Source of the DNA: Polytrichum commune
Lineage: Eukaryota; Streptophyta; Polytrichopsida; Polytrichales; Polytrichaceae
Length of the DNA: 64,000 nt
Reading direction: 5' to 3'
Assembly: GCA_950295325.1 (NCBI GenBank)
Contig: OX485806.1
Coordinates: 32,116,001 to 32,180,000 of the forward strand
Shown here: positions 53,581 to 64,000 of the stretch, in pieces
Position numbering within the stretch: the first letter of the stretch is position 1
Layout of the letters: each line of letters starts with the position of its first letter
Notes under the pieces: generated by a model
The model's database searches: none
Told to the model about the DNA's origin: nothing
Seen by the model: only the letters and a program-made list of their open reading frames with translations
Program-made: the position numbers and the translations under genes

Positions 53581-54093
53581 GGGGCGGTTTACACTATGGA
53601 CCAAGAGCCATGACCATGAAATTCTAAAATCTGTGATTGGAGAGTAAAGTGCTCTTGGTCCCATTTGGCTTTACACTACCTTGAAAAAAGGAGAATGACC
53701 ACTAACTTTGAGGTCCCCAAAAACTACTAAAATCTGCCATTTAGATAATGTGCCATGGTCCAACGGGTTTTCCGTTGAGGCGAGGCAAAATGCTCGACTC
53801 AACGGAAATCAAGGGAGCCGTAAGGCTGAAAATCAACCATTGGCCGATTTTTTTTTTAATATTTTTTTTTTCCCGATTTTTTTTGACGTTACTGTAGATC
53901 GTTGGGATAGAAATTAAAAAAATCAGCCCAAAGTTGTCCCGGTCCAAATCCACTTTACACTACAAGAGTGACCAAGCCACTCAAAAATCCATTTTTGATT
54001 TTTCATGGTCACGGCTCTTGGCCAAGAGCTGTGACCATGAAAATGATTTAATTTTCTTGGTCATGGCTCTTGGTCCATAGTGTAAACCGCCCC
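53581..54093. mobile_element. PIF/Harbinger-like MITE with long inverted repeats, TAA duplication
   Basis: The left end GGGGCGGTTTACACTATGGA continuing CCAAGAGCCATGACCA is matched exactly by the complement of the right end over about 36 bp. TAA flanks both sides (53578-53580 and 54094-54096). It is 513 bp and non-coding; the frames inside are fold-back shadows. The near-perfect ends indicate a young insertion. Confidence 0.92.
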
Positions 54094-54096
54094 TAA

Positions 54097-54627
54097 CATG
54101 AATCAAAACACATGAACTAGAAACCTACCAAAGGTTGGACTAGATGAGAAACCGACGTCGGTTCCGAAAGGCCAAGAACAATGAATGGGAAGAAACGAGC
54201 GCTAGTTACACGCAAAGCGGTTGAGTTTGAGAAATAACCGGTTGAAGTTCAAAACTTCGAGAGAATTGCCGATCGTTTAGAGGAGTGTATGGATTATACC
54301 TCGAATTTATAAAGGAAAAAACTGAAAGACCACCACAACATGTGCCCACTTGGACTTGGAAACACTCGGGTTTTGACTGATTGTGCCCAAATATCTCCCC
54401 GGGCACTCGCCAAAAACATTGATCATCCAATTGGGTTTTGGTTCCATGCATAATAAAGTCCAAAGAACCACACTTCATAGATTTCCTAGTTCCCAAGCTC
54501 CGTTGCCCTTCGTCTCTTTCTCCAAAGACGGATGAAACCACACCCTCCTTCATCCACCCTAATCCCGGCCGCTCATTGCATATATGTATAAATAAAGAAC
54601 ACGATGTCGGTAATTTAGAAAAATTAA
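54097..54627. other. Gene-free spacer
   Basis: Nothing recognised; the 115-codon minus frame at 54206-54553 has no motif that I can assign. Confidence 0.4.
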
Positions 54628-54974
54628 ACTACACTAAATAGGTAGATTAGTGTTAGATGAAGATTAGTGTTAGATGCAATAGTTACCTAAAACACTAATT
54701 CTCAAATGATATTACAATTAGTGTTTGAATAGGGTTTGAACAAAGTATACCTTTTACGAGGTTCTCATATTCTTCTTCCTTCAATTCTTCATTCCTTCAA
54801 TTTACAAAATATCATCTAACACTAAATGCGCTCATGTAAATATTTAAAGTTACTACTTGGTACAAATAATGTTAGAGTTGACATTTAGTGTTCTAACACT
54901 ATAGAGACAATTTACATTTAGCGTTTTCGTCGACTATTAGTGTTTCCAACACTAATCTACCTATTTAGTGTAGT
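54628..54974. mobile_element. ACTACACTAAAT-ended MITE with perfect 27-bp inverted repeats
   Basis: The left ACTACACTAAATAGGTAGAT continuing TAGTGTT is repeated exactly, inverted, at the right end (54948-54974). It is 347 bp and non-coding, with further AACACTAAT / ATTAGTGTT words in the interior. No flanking duplication is visible despite the perfect ends. Confidence 0.85.
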
Positions 54975-57900
54975 CAATGTTGACTTACTTGAGAACATCC
55001 CGAATGTCGGTTCCAAAAGGACAAGAACATTGAGAGTCCAATAGGAGTTTACTCCACACATAAGCATCCAAAGAAACACACATTTAAACTCCCTTACAGC
55101 CTCATTACTATTTCTTGGACCAAGCCTTTGAACCCCGGACGAGAAATGAATGGATGAATGGTGCTCCCCCCTCCCCTGTCCGTCCGTCCGTCCATCCATC
55201 CTTCATCTTCACTTCCCGCGAGGCATAAAACTCATTCTTCATCCATCCCCACCTCCTCTCAAAATTTGTTTCCCGGTGGTTGAAAATGCCACTACCAATC
55301 TCGATCTTTATAATACTAGTATATCGTGGAATTTTTCATTCATCGTAAGTTATTTATCATAAAAAAAAATTAGTTGTATTGAGAACACGCCCTTGCAAAA
55401 ATGAACACAATTAACAATATGTTGTTTCCTATTCAAGTTATATGCAAGGTCTCTTAAAGAGGAACAAAATCAGGAGTTTGGTCTCTCTTTGAGAAATTTT
55501 CATGTTAAAAGCTCTTAGCTCATCCTGTGTTGCAGCCTAATTCTGAAAGTTGGGTGAAACTCCTTGGACCTCCTCATTCAATCCCATAAAACTTTAAGAA
55601 AACTCTAGGATCTAAAAATCATGCAATGTGTCCTTGGGACTTACCACCATGCATATCGCATCAATCTATACAAGGCTAGTTTGGCCATTGATCTTCAACA
55701 TGACATGCTAGAAGTTGGTATTCTAGGATGTTAATATAAACTTTTAGAAAACTTCAGCATTTTATGAATGAGCTCTTAAACTTGCCTTTTAGTCAATCAC
55801 CTAGAGTTTGATCCAAAGACTTTATATGTAACTCTATTTGCCCAAGGCAATCATCCTGCAATCCGCTCCTTTTGACCATGTCCTCTTTGAGCACAACTCT
55901 TTTACTAGGTTGAGATGTACTAGTTGCGATCGTATTTCTTAATGCAATGGAGTTAACTACAAAGTCATCAAAAGTGGGGTCTGTTTTTTTTTTGAAGGAA
56001 TCTACCATGTTTGCCACTTCCCAAATCCACATTAGTGACCTAAAAACAAACAAGGGATAAAACTTCCTTTTGCTTTTTTATTTCCAAGCTATTAAACATT
56101 AAGAAACCCTCGGGTTCAATTCTTCAATTTGATTATAGTTGGGAGGTACACGAGTGGAGCAAAGAGTGCCTACATAAGACATGTGCATGTAGGTGGCAAA
56201 CAAAATCAAAAGATTTTTAATTACATAATGACGAAACATGTTCGCGACAAAAACTCAAAGAAACCCTCCAACACTCAAACAAGGGACAATTAGGGAATTT
56301 GGACCCCAATTCAATCCCACATTCTACAATTAACTCTAACATGAATTCATGTTCTTTATGAGAGCAAGAAAATCACAATTGTCCTCAAACCTATTCTTAG
56401 CCTATGAAACAAAACAAAATGGGTTTGAAATATGGGAAGACTAAAGGCTTTTGGACTGAAACATTTATCAAGATGGTGTCAAAAAGGCAATTCCCTAGAG
56501 TCATGTAGGCTAATAGTAGGTTGGGTGGAAAATAAATTAGAATAATTAAGCCTAATTTATTTAGGATAATGCTGGGTTAGATGGCCTAAATAATAGGGAA
56601 AACAATCATGAAAACACCTGAATTTTAGGAAATTCTCCAATATTCCCAAGGTGATCTCTCTCAACTTGGGCATTCAAAACTTCAATATCATTTGAAACAC
56701 TTAATAATCTCTCGTCCTTGTCAATGGGATAGAAAATATGATTGATTTGCCTTTGGCTCTTAGCCATGCTTGCAAATTGTCAAACAACCTCTACCGAACA
56801 TGAGCACAAAACAATAAAATGCATTATTCACAATTAAGACTGACCCTAATTATCACACTAAGACAACTTAACCTAAACCCTCAAGGCCAACATCGCATAC
56901 TTAGCCGCCATGAGTGGATGAAAATAAGTCACGATACATGGATTTGTATGTAGGATGTGCTATGTGCCCAAATGAATAATATACATATACATATTTGATC
57001 ACTATATTCGTTAATTTGAGACTTTCTCTTGTCTCAAATTAATATATGGACCACAACAACATGGTCTAATGTTTGGGTCGTCCTACCTAAACCATCTTGA
57101 TATGAGTTCTTAATTGGGTTCTTGATATGAACACTTGCTTCAAAGTATTTGCATCTTACAACATTCTCCAATATCTGTGTGATTTTATCCATAATCTTAT
57201 ATTTTTAACTGTCTCAAAATGCCAAAAAGTTCCCAAATTAACGAATATAGTGATTTTGCCTAATTTTCATAAATGCTTTTACGGATAGCTTAAAGCCCTT
57301 TTATAAAAGTTAATTAATTATTGAGAAAAATGTGCCCAATCTACTATTAGCCTATGGCAACAAAGAGTAGTGGCATTAGTGAGATAGAACTACTATCGAC
57401 ATGATGCTCCAGTTGGAAGAAAGACTTGAGGTTGCCTAATGCTATGTGCCTAGTACATTATGAAATCAAGAAGGAAACCTAGATCTAATGGAGCTATAGA
57501 GGGGACACTCCAATACAAAAGTGTTCATATCGAACTACGTTGTGGGAGTGACATTGGCATATTCTATGTTCTCTAGGGATTAGGATAGTCAACTATTGGC
57601 CCCCTTCAGTGGCAAGTTTATGATCTAAGGACTCGTGGGGATTTAAAAAGGGAGAAAAACGATTTTCATCAAGCCTAAGCTTTAACCTAAAGGTAGAAAA
57701 CCCTTGTTCACTTACTTTTCTTGTTAGGATACATGTATTTGAGTGGTATGTGGTTTGGTGTGGCTCCAAGAATGGATACCAAATGGACACGTGTTTTAAA
57801 GAGATTGGATTGCTTGCTTGAAATACAGTAACCATTGTAAGCTCTATAGTTAACATAATTTGGGGGAGGAGGGGAGGGGACTATATGACCATCCAATGAC

Positions 57901-58102
57901 CATGAGAATCTTTGCCTTGATAACGAATAAGATGTTCATGTGAGCTATGAGAACGATGTTGAAAGTGGCTAAACACCTCAATGTGGATTTGTTGACAATC
58001 AATGAACACGGAGAATCGACTGCTACTTATAGACAAACCCTAATATAGAAAAACCGGAAGATGTCCATGTAACTGGCTGGACTTGGAAACACCAGGACCT
58101 CA
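54975..58102. other. Gene-free stretch with repeat fragments
   Basis: 55184-55202 holds a CCGT/CCAT tetranucleotide repeat. 56160-56340 is related to the repeat at 12130-12320. 57720-57900 is a copy of the dispersed GGTGTGGCTCCAAGAATGGA family. A minus-strand 86-codon frame at 55793-56053 (SFKKKTDPTFDDFVVN...) matches nothing known. Confidence 0.4.
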
Positions 58103-58601
58103 GGGCCACTTTACACATGAGCCAAGAGCCGTGACCATGGAATTTTGGGAGCCCAAAAGAAAGTGTCCAAAGGGCGTCCCAAGACACCTCCAAACTCATG
58201 TGGTGTGGTCATGGATCCTCAAGTGTAGTGTGAAGTCATATGTGACCGGGCCCTCAACCAAATGTTATTTCAATGAATTTCTATTCATGTGGGTCCTCAC
58301 ACATGATAAAATAGGAAAAAACAACGGCTGTGAGCGTTCGGAGTGCCATGGTCTCCCGGTTTTGTATTAGGCCTACCTCCAAGAGGTGGTTTTTAAAAAT
58401 AATCCAAGTGACCATGAAACATGGTCCATTTGATGCCATGTATGAATCCATGTAGACTTTACATCCATCTTGCATCCACATACTCCGTTGGTCCCTCAAG
58501 CATAGTGTGAAGGGAACTTGGACCGGCTCCGCCTTTTCCACCAATGAGAGTGCTTGAAGTGTAATGGTCCCGGCCTCTCAGTCTCGTGTGTGAAGTGGCC
58601 C
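58103..58601 (-). mobile_element. PIF/Harbinger-like MITE, intact, TCA duplication
   Basis: 499-bp inverted copy of the element at 49645-50144. The ends are GGGCCACTTTACACATGAGC and the complement GGGCCACTTCACACACGAGA. TCA lies at 58100-58102 and 58602-58604. Confidence 0.88.
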
Positions 58602-58727
58602 TCAGCGAGTCATGCCCAAAATTCTCCCTGGGTGCTGCCATCTATATTATAAAATCCCCTTCTCCCTGCCATACTATAAATTCCCATCTGTATTGTTCAG
58701 TCACACATTGTGTGACCTTATAGTAAT

Positions 58728-58753
58728 AACAATAATAATAATAATAATAATAA
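58728..58753 (+). repeat. (AAT)n microsatellite
   Basis: About eight AAT units. The last TAA is the left target duplication of the next MITE. Confidence 0.85.
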
Positions 58754-59318
58754 GGGTCGGTGCACACATGTCCCAAGTCACTTGAGGTCAAGGCGTGCAA
58801 TCTTAGCCGTTGAGAGCATGGAAGTTGAGACTTATCACTTTACTTGGGGTCCCCAGTCATAAGTCCCGAGTCCTAAGTCCCAAGTATGACATGGATGTCT
58901 ACATGGCAACATTTTTTGGAGGTGAGACTGCGACTTATGTCGAGGGGCTGATCACACTGGCCAGTTCTGGCACCATCCGTCGACATCTCTAGCTGTAGTA
59001 GTGTGAAAAGTGGTGGACCAACATCTGCTTCTTAATTAATATAATCCCTAGCAATGTCACGGTTGGAACCAGACATGAACTTTGGTGTGATAGCTAGGGG
59101 CATGAGAGATGGGTGGAACAACAAAAGCTAGACTCAACAACACAAGTCCCGCAAATATTGTTTATTCATAAAACAATCAAGATCCGGCTTTTAATGAGAA
59201 TCGACCATATTTCAATGGTTTTTTTTTGGAGGCTCAAAAGTTGGGACTTTACACTCCATGTTGGGACTTGCTAATAAGTTAACATGTGTGAGACTTGGGA
59301 CTCCATGTGACCCAACCC
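58754..59318. mobile_element. PIF/Harbinger-like MITE (GGGTCGGTGCACACATG end), TAA duplication
   Basis: The left end GGGTCGGTGCACACATGTCC continuing CAAGTC and the complement of the right end GGGTTGGGTCACATGGAGTC continuing CCAAGTC form an imperfect inverted repeat. TAA lies at 58751-58753 and 59319-59321. It is 565 bp. A second internal GGGACTT..AACATGTGTGA word near 59265-59292 resembles the left tip too. The short frame at 58810-58992 is not a gene. Confidence 0.75.
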
Positions 59319-59321
59319 TAA

Positions 59322-61300
59322 CTATATTTACATTGAAATTGGAAGTCTTAAATAAAAGGTTAAAAATAGCACCCATGACCTAACCCTTCCGTTGAGCCGT
59401 CCAATCATTTTCAGGGAACAGTTGGAAACCATAATCACAGTTATAGAATTATTAGATGAACACCCACCCGGCATCCACGGGAGATTACCGTTGGCTACAT
59501 ATCTTCCACGCTGTCATCCCACGTGGCACCTCCCCACTCGACACAGGGGTCCCGACCAACCAGGGCGATAGTCGGGGGCTCAACGGCTCTCTCATTCCCC
59601 CCGCCGCCAGAGCACTTAACTGAACTGAACTCCTTCCATTCGATCCGCACCGTCAGATCTCGCACTCCTATAGCCCTCCGATCGAGATCCAACGGCCCAG
59701 CGTCTCCCAGGCCCTACCCCTCGCTGGCGACTAGGCTCCATTGCCTTGCGCGACTGCACTCCGCTGTCGTGGCCTTCCTGCGAACACCATCTAACGGCGG
59801 ACATCTCGCCTTGGGTTCAATCCAACGGCCCACATCCTCCCAGGGCCTACAGTTGTGTAGCTGGCTCGCAGGCTGGCTCTCGTCTGCCCGTTTAGGAACG
59901 CCATTGTTTTGTTTTTTTGATTTGGAGGGGGAGAGAAAAGCAGAGCCAGGGCGAGCTTCGATCATCACTTGCCCGTTGCAAGTCATCTCCTATGTCGCTT
60001 TGAGTTTCGGCGAGATTTGTTATGAGGGTATAAGCCAGGGATTAAAGGTTAAGTTGATTGGGCTTACGGGCTAAGTGGTTCCCTTCGTTTTGGGACGATT
60101 TGCTGCCGTTGCTGCAGCATTGCGTAGAGTGAACTCGATTGTGGCAGAAAGGGCCCAGAAGAAATGCGGGTGGCGGGTATTTGTGATGATGAGTGCAGTC
60201 TTGCAGCAGCAGCAGCCTGGGAAGAGCTTGTTGTTGTTGGTGGTTGGGGTTCTGGGTTTTAGGTGACCGTTGGGGTAGGGGGTTGGAACTTGGGAGAACT
60301 GCAGGAGCGGGGAGGTTTTGTGTGTGTAAGCTTACCGTTGAATTGATTGTATTGGGATAGGTTGTGAGAGGGATTGATTTTGCCATTGTCGTACTCAGAT
60401 TTTGGGCATATTGTCCTTGAAGTCCTCTCTTTGGCAGGTTGGCTTTAGCTTCATTGCGAACAAGTTGCTGCCTGTCTGTCTCTCTCGGTGTGTTTCGGAG
60501 AGGGGACTCTGTTGCAGCTTCTTGTAATGCCGTTGATGTGAGCCAGGGGCAGCATTCTTGTCGGAGTAGGGTGTTGCCGTTGCATTGGCAGGAAGGAGGA
60601 AGGATTAAGGTAACGACAATATCAACAACAACCCCTTGTGGTTCTTGTTGTATCAATCGCTCCACTCGCTCAGAGCTGGGAAGTTTGATCGATGCCGTTC
60701 GCCATGTTTACTAAGTTAGCTTCACATGCGTAGACTCACTGTTCAAACAGGATAACTTGGGTAGGCATTTCGTTTTGAGGCAAGGCATTGGGCTGAACAG
60801 AGCACGGCATGGCATTGCATGTACAGCATTGATTTGGTCGCCAAAAAAAAGGAAACCTATGGTAGAGACACAATTAGTTCACATGTCTTCGCTGCGCATC
60901 AAAATTAGTTCTTCGATAAATGATGTGGGTCATCATGTTGAAACGCGTCACCTTGGTTTTTCGATCTCGATAATCTTGAAGGGCTTGAGTTTGAACTGAT
61001 CAGAATCATCGTCGCATTGTGATGGAGTGAGGTTGTGAGAATTTCATTTAACTTCAGGGGTATTAAATGTTGATATTGTCGCTTTCAGGTGGATCTCCTT
61101 TTCTTCGTGTAATCAAGTTGATAAAACCCGAAGCTTCCGTTGAAGCAGGGAATGAGAAGGCTTTACCTTCTCACAAAGTCGCATTTTTACTCCGGCACCG
61201 GTAAGGGGGAAACGGAGGAATCAAGCCAAGAAAGTTGAGACACATGCTGTCTGTGTGTGGATGGTAGTATATACGCATTTCATGTAGGAGGTCAGCGAAG
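59322..61300 (+). promoter_or_regulatory. Promoter and 5' leader region of the IMK2/3-like gene
   Basis: The GC content rises sharply at 59500-59880. TCCAACGGCCCA occurs twice (59688-59699 and 59821-59832), each followed by TCCCAGG, and the GGCCCA core resembles plant site-II elements found in promoters of housekeeping and growth-related genes. Several open frames here (for example 59523-60074 + and 60042-60665 -) are GC-rich and motif-free, so I do not call them genes. The transcript start and any leader intron cannot be fixed from sequence. Confidence 0.4.
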
Positions 61301-63765
61301 ATGGGAAAACAACATCAGCGACACAGGGGCTTTTGGGTGGAGAAAGCGGGATGGTTGCTCCTGATGATGCTTGTCATGCTACAACATATACACATGGTGT
61401 CAACACAGGCACCAGACCCATCGGTGTTTCCTTCTGACAACACTCCCAACACAGATGGAATTCCTGCGTCTCCTCAAGAAGTGTTAGCTTTGTTGAGGAT
61501 CAAGCACACTCTCGTGGACCCCACCAACGCTCTTGCGAGTTGGAACGAGACTGGGGTAGGGGCGTGCAGTGGAACATGGATTGGGATCAAATGTGCACAA
61601 GGTCGCATCATCGCCATAGCCCTCCCTGCCAAAGGGTTAAGTGGCACTCTTGCAACCGACATAGGCCAGCTTGTAGGATTGCGCAAGCTGAATGTACACG
61701 ACAATGCCATCACCGGAGCATTGCCTTCAGCTCTTGCAACCATCAAAACTTTGAGAGGACTCGCTTTGTTCAACAACAAGTTCACCGGTTCGGTGCCTAC
61801 AGGGTTTGGGAGCTTACCCTTGTTGCAAGCTTTGGATGCAAGCAACAATGACCTCTCTGGTGTTCTTCCTGCTGACCTGGGGAATGCGCCTAATCTCACT
61901 CTTCTCAATCTGAGCAAAAATAACATATCCGGGTCGATGCCTTCTGGGTATGGTGGATTTCAAGGCACATACTTCAATTTGGCAAGTAACAATCTCTCAG
62001 GGGCTCTTCCGGACTCATGGACAGCGCCTAACCTGCAGCAGATGTATGTGAACAACAACGGTTTTTCAGGCTCTCTTCCGGGTAGCGTCGGGAAGGTGCT
62101 TACATTGCAAGTTCTGGATGTGGCACATAATGACATCTCCGGGACTATACCACCTTCATATGCAAACCTCACATCGCTCAACACTCTCCTGTTGAACCAG
62201 AACAACTTGTCTGGGCCATTCCCACCTGCTTTTACAGATTTGAAGCTCCTGAAGAGTTTAAATGTGAGTTACAATAACTTGAGTGGAGATGTGCCAGTTT
62301 TTGCCACCGCTTTCAATCTGAGCTCCTTCCAGCCTGGAAATACTGGGTTATGCGGATATGCTGGATTGTTGGCTTGCCCTCCTGCAGCGCCATCGCCATC
62401 GCCAGCACCTACAAGCGAAATAGCCCCTGCACATGCGAAAAAGGGGTTAACCACTTTGAGCATTGTTTTTATTGCTCTGGGGAGTGCGTTAGCTGCGATC
62501 CTGTTGGCTGTGATGTGTATAATCATCTTCTGCCGGTGCTGTAGAGGTGGGAAGGCAGCTGCTGGTACTGGAGGTAAACCTGAGAGGTCTCCGGAGAGGG
62601 AAGGCGATGTTGGGGGGAAGCTTGTGCATTTTGAAGGGCCTTTGCAATTCTCTGCGGATGACTTGTTGTGTGCAACCGCAGAAGTTTTGGGGAAATCCAC
62701 GTATGGTACAGTGTACAAGGCTACACTCGAGAATGGCAACCATATCGCTGTGAAACGTTTGAGGGAGGGTATTGTGAAGTCTCAGAAGGAGTTCACGAAA
62801 GAGGTTGATGTTCTTGGCAAGATCAGGCACCCTAATCTGTTGGCTCTCAGGGCCTACTACTGGGGTCCTAAAGATGAGAAGCTCCTAGTGTACGACTATA
62901 TGTCCGGTGGAAGCTTGGCTGCTTTTCTTCATGGTGAGTAAATCTAAGCTTGCTGCAAATTTCCATCCAGCAATCTGTTGTGGTTCGTGTTAAAGAATTG
63001 AACCCCTCCAACTCTTATTGTGATGTAGCTACCCCAGACAAAGTAGGTGATGATCTGGATAGAGCTTAAAGCTCTTTTCATTCCTTCCAATGAAGGTGCC
63101 CAGACATAGTAGTCGGTCCACTCTGCTATCTCACATAGTATTAGCGGAAGTAGTATAAGGGAAGATGTAATGGGTCGAGTGGGGTAATCTGAACGTCTGT
63201 AATATGAAAGTCGCCGATTCTCAGATATTGTGATGGGCCGGGCCAGGCAAAGCAGTTGATATTCTTTGTTTACTTTCAAAATGATCTTGGAGAAAGTGCC
63301 AAGGTATGCAAAGAGGGATACAGGAGGGTACTGTGCTCAAGGCAGTCGGTATGCTCTGCTTTTTCACATAGTAATCATAGAGAGAGCTTCAAGGGAAGAT
63401 GTAAAGTTCAAATTGTTATGTGCATGCAGCAAGAGGCCCGGAAACAGCTCTGGATTGGGGCACAAGGATGAGGATAGCGGAGGGAGCCGCTCGGGGCATC
63501 AACCGCCTCCACCAAAACGAGAACATCATTCACGGGAACCTCACTGCCTCCAACATCCTGCTCGATGCCAGGTCTTCGCCTGCACTCACTGCATGTATTT
63601 CCGATTTCGGCCTGTCAAGGCTTATGACCCCCGCCGCCAATGCCAATGTTGTTGCGACCGCGGGATCCCTCGGTTACCGCGCCCCAGAACTGACTAAGTT
63701 GAAGAAGGCCACCACCAAATCCGATGTTTACAGCTTCGGAATTGTCTTGCTTGAGCTCCTGACTG
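61301..63765 (+). CDS. IMK2/IMK3-like LRR receptor kinase, 5' part (exons 1 and 2)
   Basis: Exon 1 is 61301-62933 (ends CATG before GTGAGT) and exon 2 is 63430-63765 (after TGCATGCAG). The second intron starts GTATGT at 63766 and continues past the window, so the C-terminal kinase lobe is missing here. Order: hydrophobic signal segment ([10 protein letters not shown], residues 17-30); LRRNT region with a C-containing cap ([10 protein letters not shown]); about eight LRRs with LxGxLP repeats; a proline/serine-rich stalk; transmembrane helix near 382-412; juxtamembrane; [20 protein letters not shown]; glycine loop [12 protein letters not shown] near 461; lysine in IAVKRL near 481. Exon 2 gives the [16 protein letters not shown] catalytic-loop region, SDFGLSRLM and [18 protein letters not shown]. 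The HRD aspartate is N (HGN), as in this subfamily. In Arabidopsis the relatives act in meristem and growth signalling, and IMK3/MRLK was reported to phosphorylate AGL24. The ligand here is unknown. Confidence 0.92.
62934..63429 (+). other. Intron 1 of the IMK2/3-like gene
   Basis: GTGAGT donor and TGCATGCAG acceptor, 496 bp, phase 1; it splits the A codon of HARGPET. It contains a self-duplicated motif: TGCTATCTCACATAGTA (63123-63139) and TGCTTTTTCACATAGTA (63355-63371), each followed within 15 bp by GGGAAGATGTAA. It is non-coding. Confidence 0.9.
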
Positions 63766-64000
63766 GTATGTTTACACGGTCATTGCCTTCATCAGTTCAT
63801 GTTGTGAAAGAAATTCTCTGGTGGGTTCCTTATGGGCCTCAAAGTTTCCTGCTGAAATTCCGTGGAGGTTTCTCAATTGAGCTCAATTTTTTTACCTCAA
63901 GTACCTAGTATTTGTATGGATCTGAGTCCTCATCTTTGGTTTTTCTCTCTTCCCATCTCTTGCCATATTTTCATGTTCTGTAATTCTCCGGTCATTCTAA
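63766..64000 (+). other. Start of intron 2 of the IMK2/3-like gene
   Basis: It begins GTATGT after ELLTG, the usual intron position before the K-P-P segment of the kinase in this subfamily. No acceptor followed by the expected kinase sequence is found before the window ends. Confidence 0.75.

Noticed and set aside
60042-60665. 207-codon minus-strand open frame upstream of the receptor kinase
   Set aside because: It is GC-rich leader/promoter sequence of the + strand gene, with a simple composition and no conserved motif.
1-64000. CRISPR arrays, bacterial operons, phage genes
   Set aside because: Repeats present are eukaryotic transposons and tandem repeats; genes are intron-bearing plant genes, so prokaryotic systems do not apply.

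Overview
This window is land-plant nuclear DNA. The evidence is spliced genes of plant-specific families (a DUF639 membrane protein and an IMK2/IMK3-type LRR receptor kinase), a trithorax/ATX-type histone methyltransferase, telo-box and site-II-like promoter motifs, and AT-rich intergenic DNA packed with small non-autonomous transposons. The species cannot be fixed from the sequence. Large gene spacing and dense MITEs suggest a medium to large genome.

Only three protein-coding loci look like functional host genes, all on the + strand. (1) 16614-22427 is an apparently intronless, 1937-aa ATX1/ATX2-like H3K4 methyltransferase (Tudor-like, PWWP, FYRN/FYRC, PHD, extended PHD, SET, post-SET) with a very long N-terminal extension. 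(2) 35323-41060 is a 10-exon DUF639 gene. All its splice junctions can be placed in frame, and they give 727 aa with C-terminal membrane segments. (3) 61301 to the right end is an IMK2/IMK3-like LRR receptor kinase: exon 1, intron 1, exon 2 and the start of intron 2, with the rest beyond the window.

The remaining sequence is mostly transposon-derived. Region 1-4.7 kb is a nested array: a ~220-bp tandem unit interrupted by a complete 1583-bp hAT deletion derivative (8-bp target duplication, open transposase C-terminal ORF) and by a pogo/Emigrant-like MITE (TA duplication), next to larger terminal-inverted-repeat elements. Region 4.7-13 kb holds MITE copies, LINE-like remnants, a PIF/Harbinger-type MITE with a tRNA-derived SINE nested in it, and a ~255-bp tandem repeat carrying a 49-bp truncated SINE end with its own target duplication. 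Region 24-34 kb holds a MITE, a broken 2-oxoglutarate oxygenase exon, a 5S rRNA-like sequence, a tandem duplication and a full-length SINE with a 13-bp target duplication. Region 41-59.3 kb holds at least ten further MITEs of PIF/Harbinger-like (TAA/TCA duplications), Mutator-like (about 9-bp duplication), TA-duplication and ACTACACTAAAT-ended types.

The three host genes are unrelated in function (chromatin, putative membrane/lipid role, receptor signalling), and nothing links them as a pathway. The most notable points are the intronless ATX gene with an AT-hook-like patch and a DLNxxP motif, the multi-copy ACTACACTAAAT-ended MITE families (one copy lies about 1.2 kb 5' of the DUF639 start codon), and the SINE and hAT insertions with readable target duplications.
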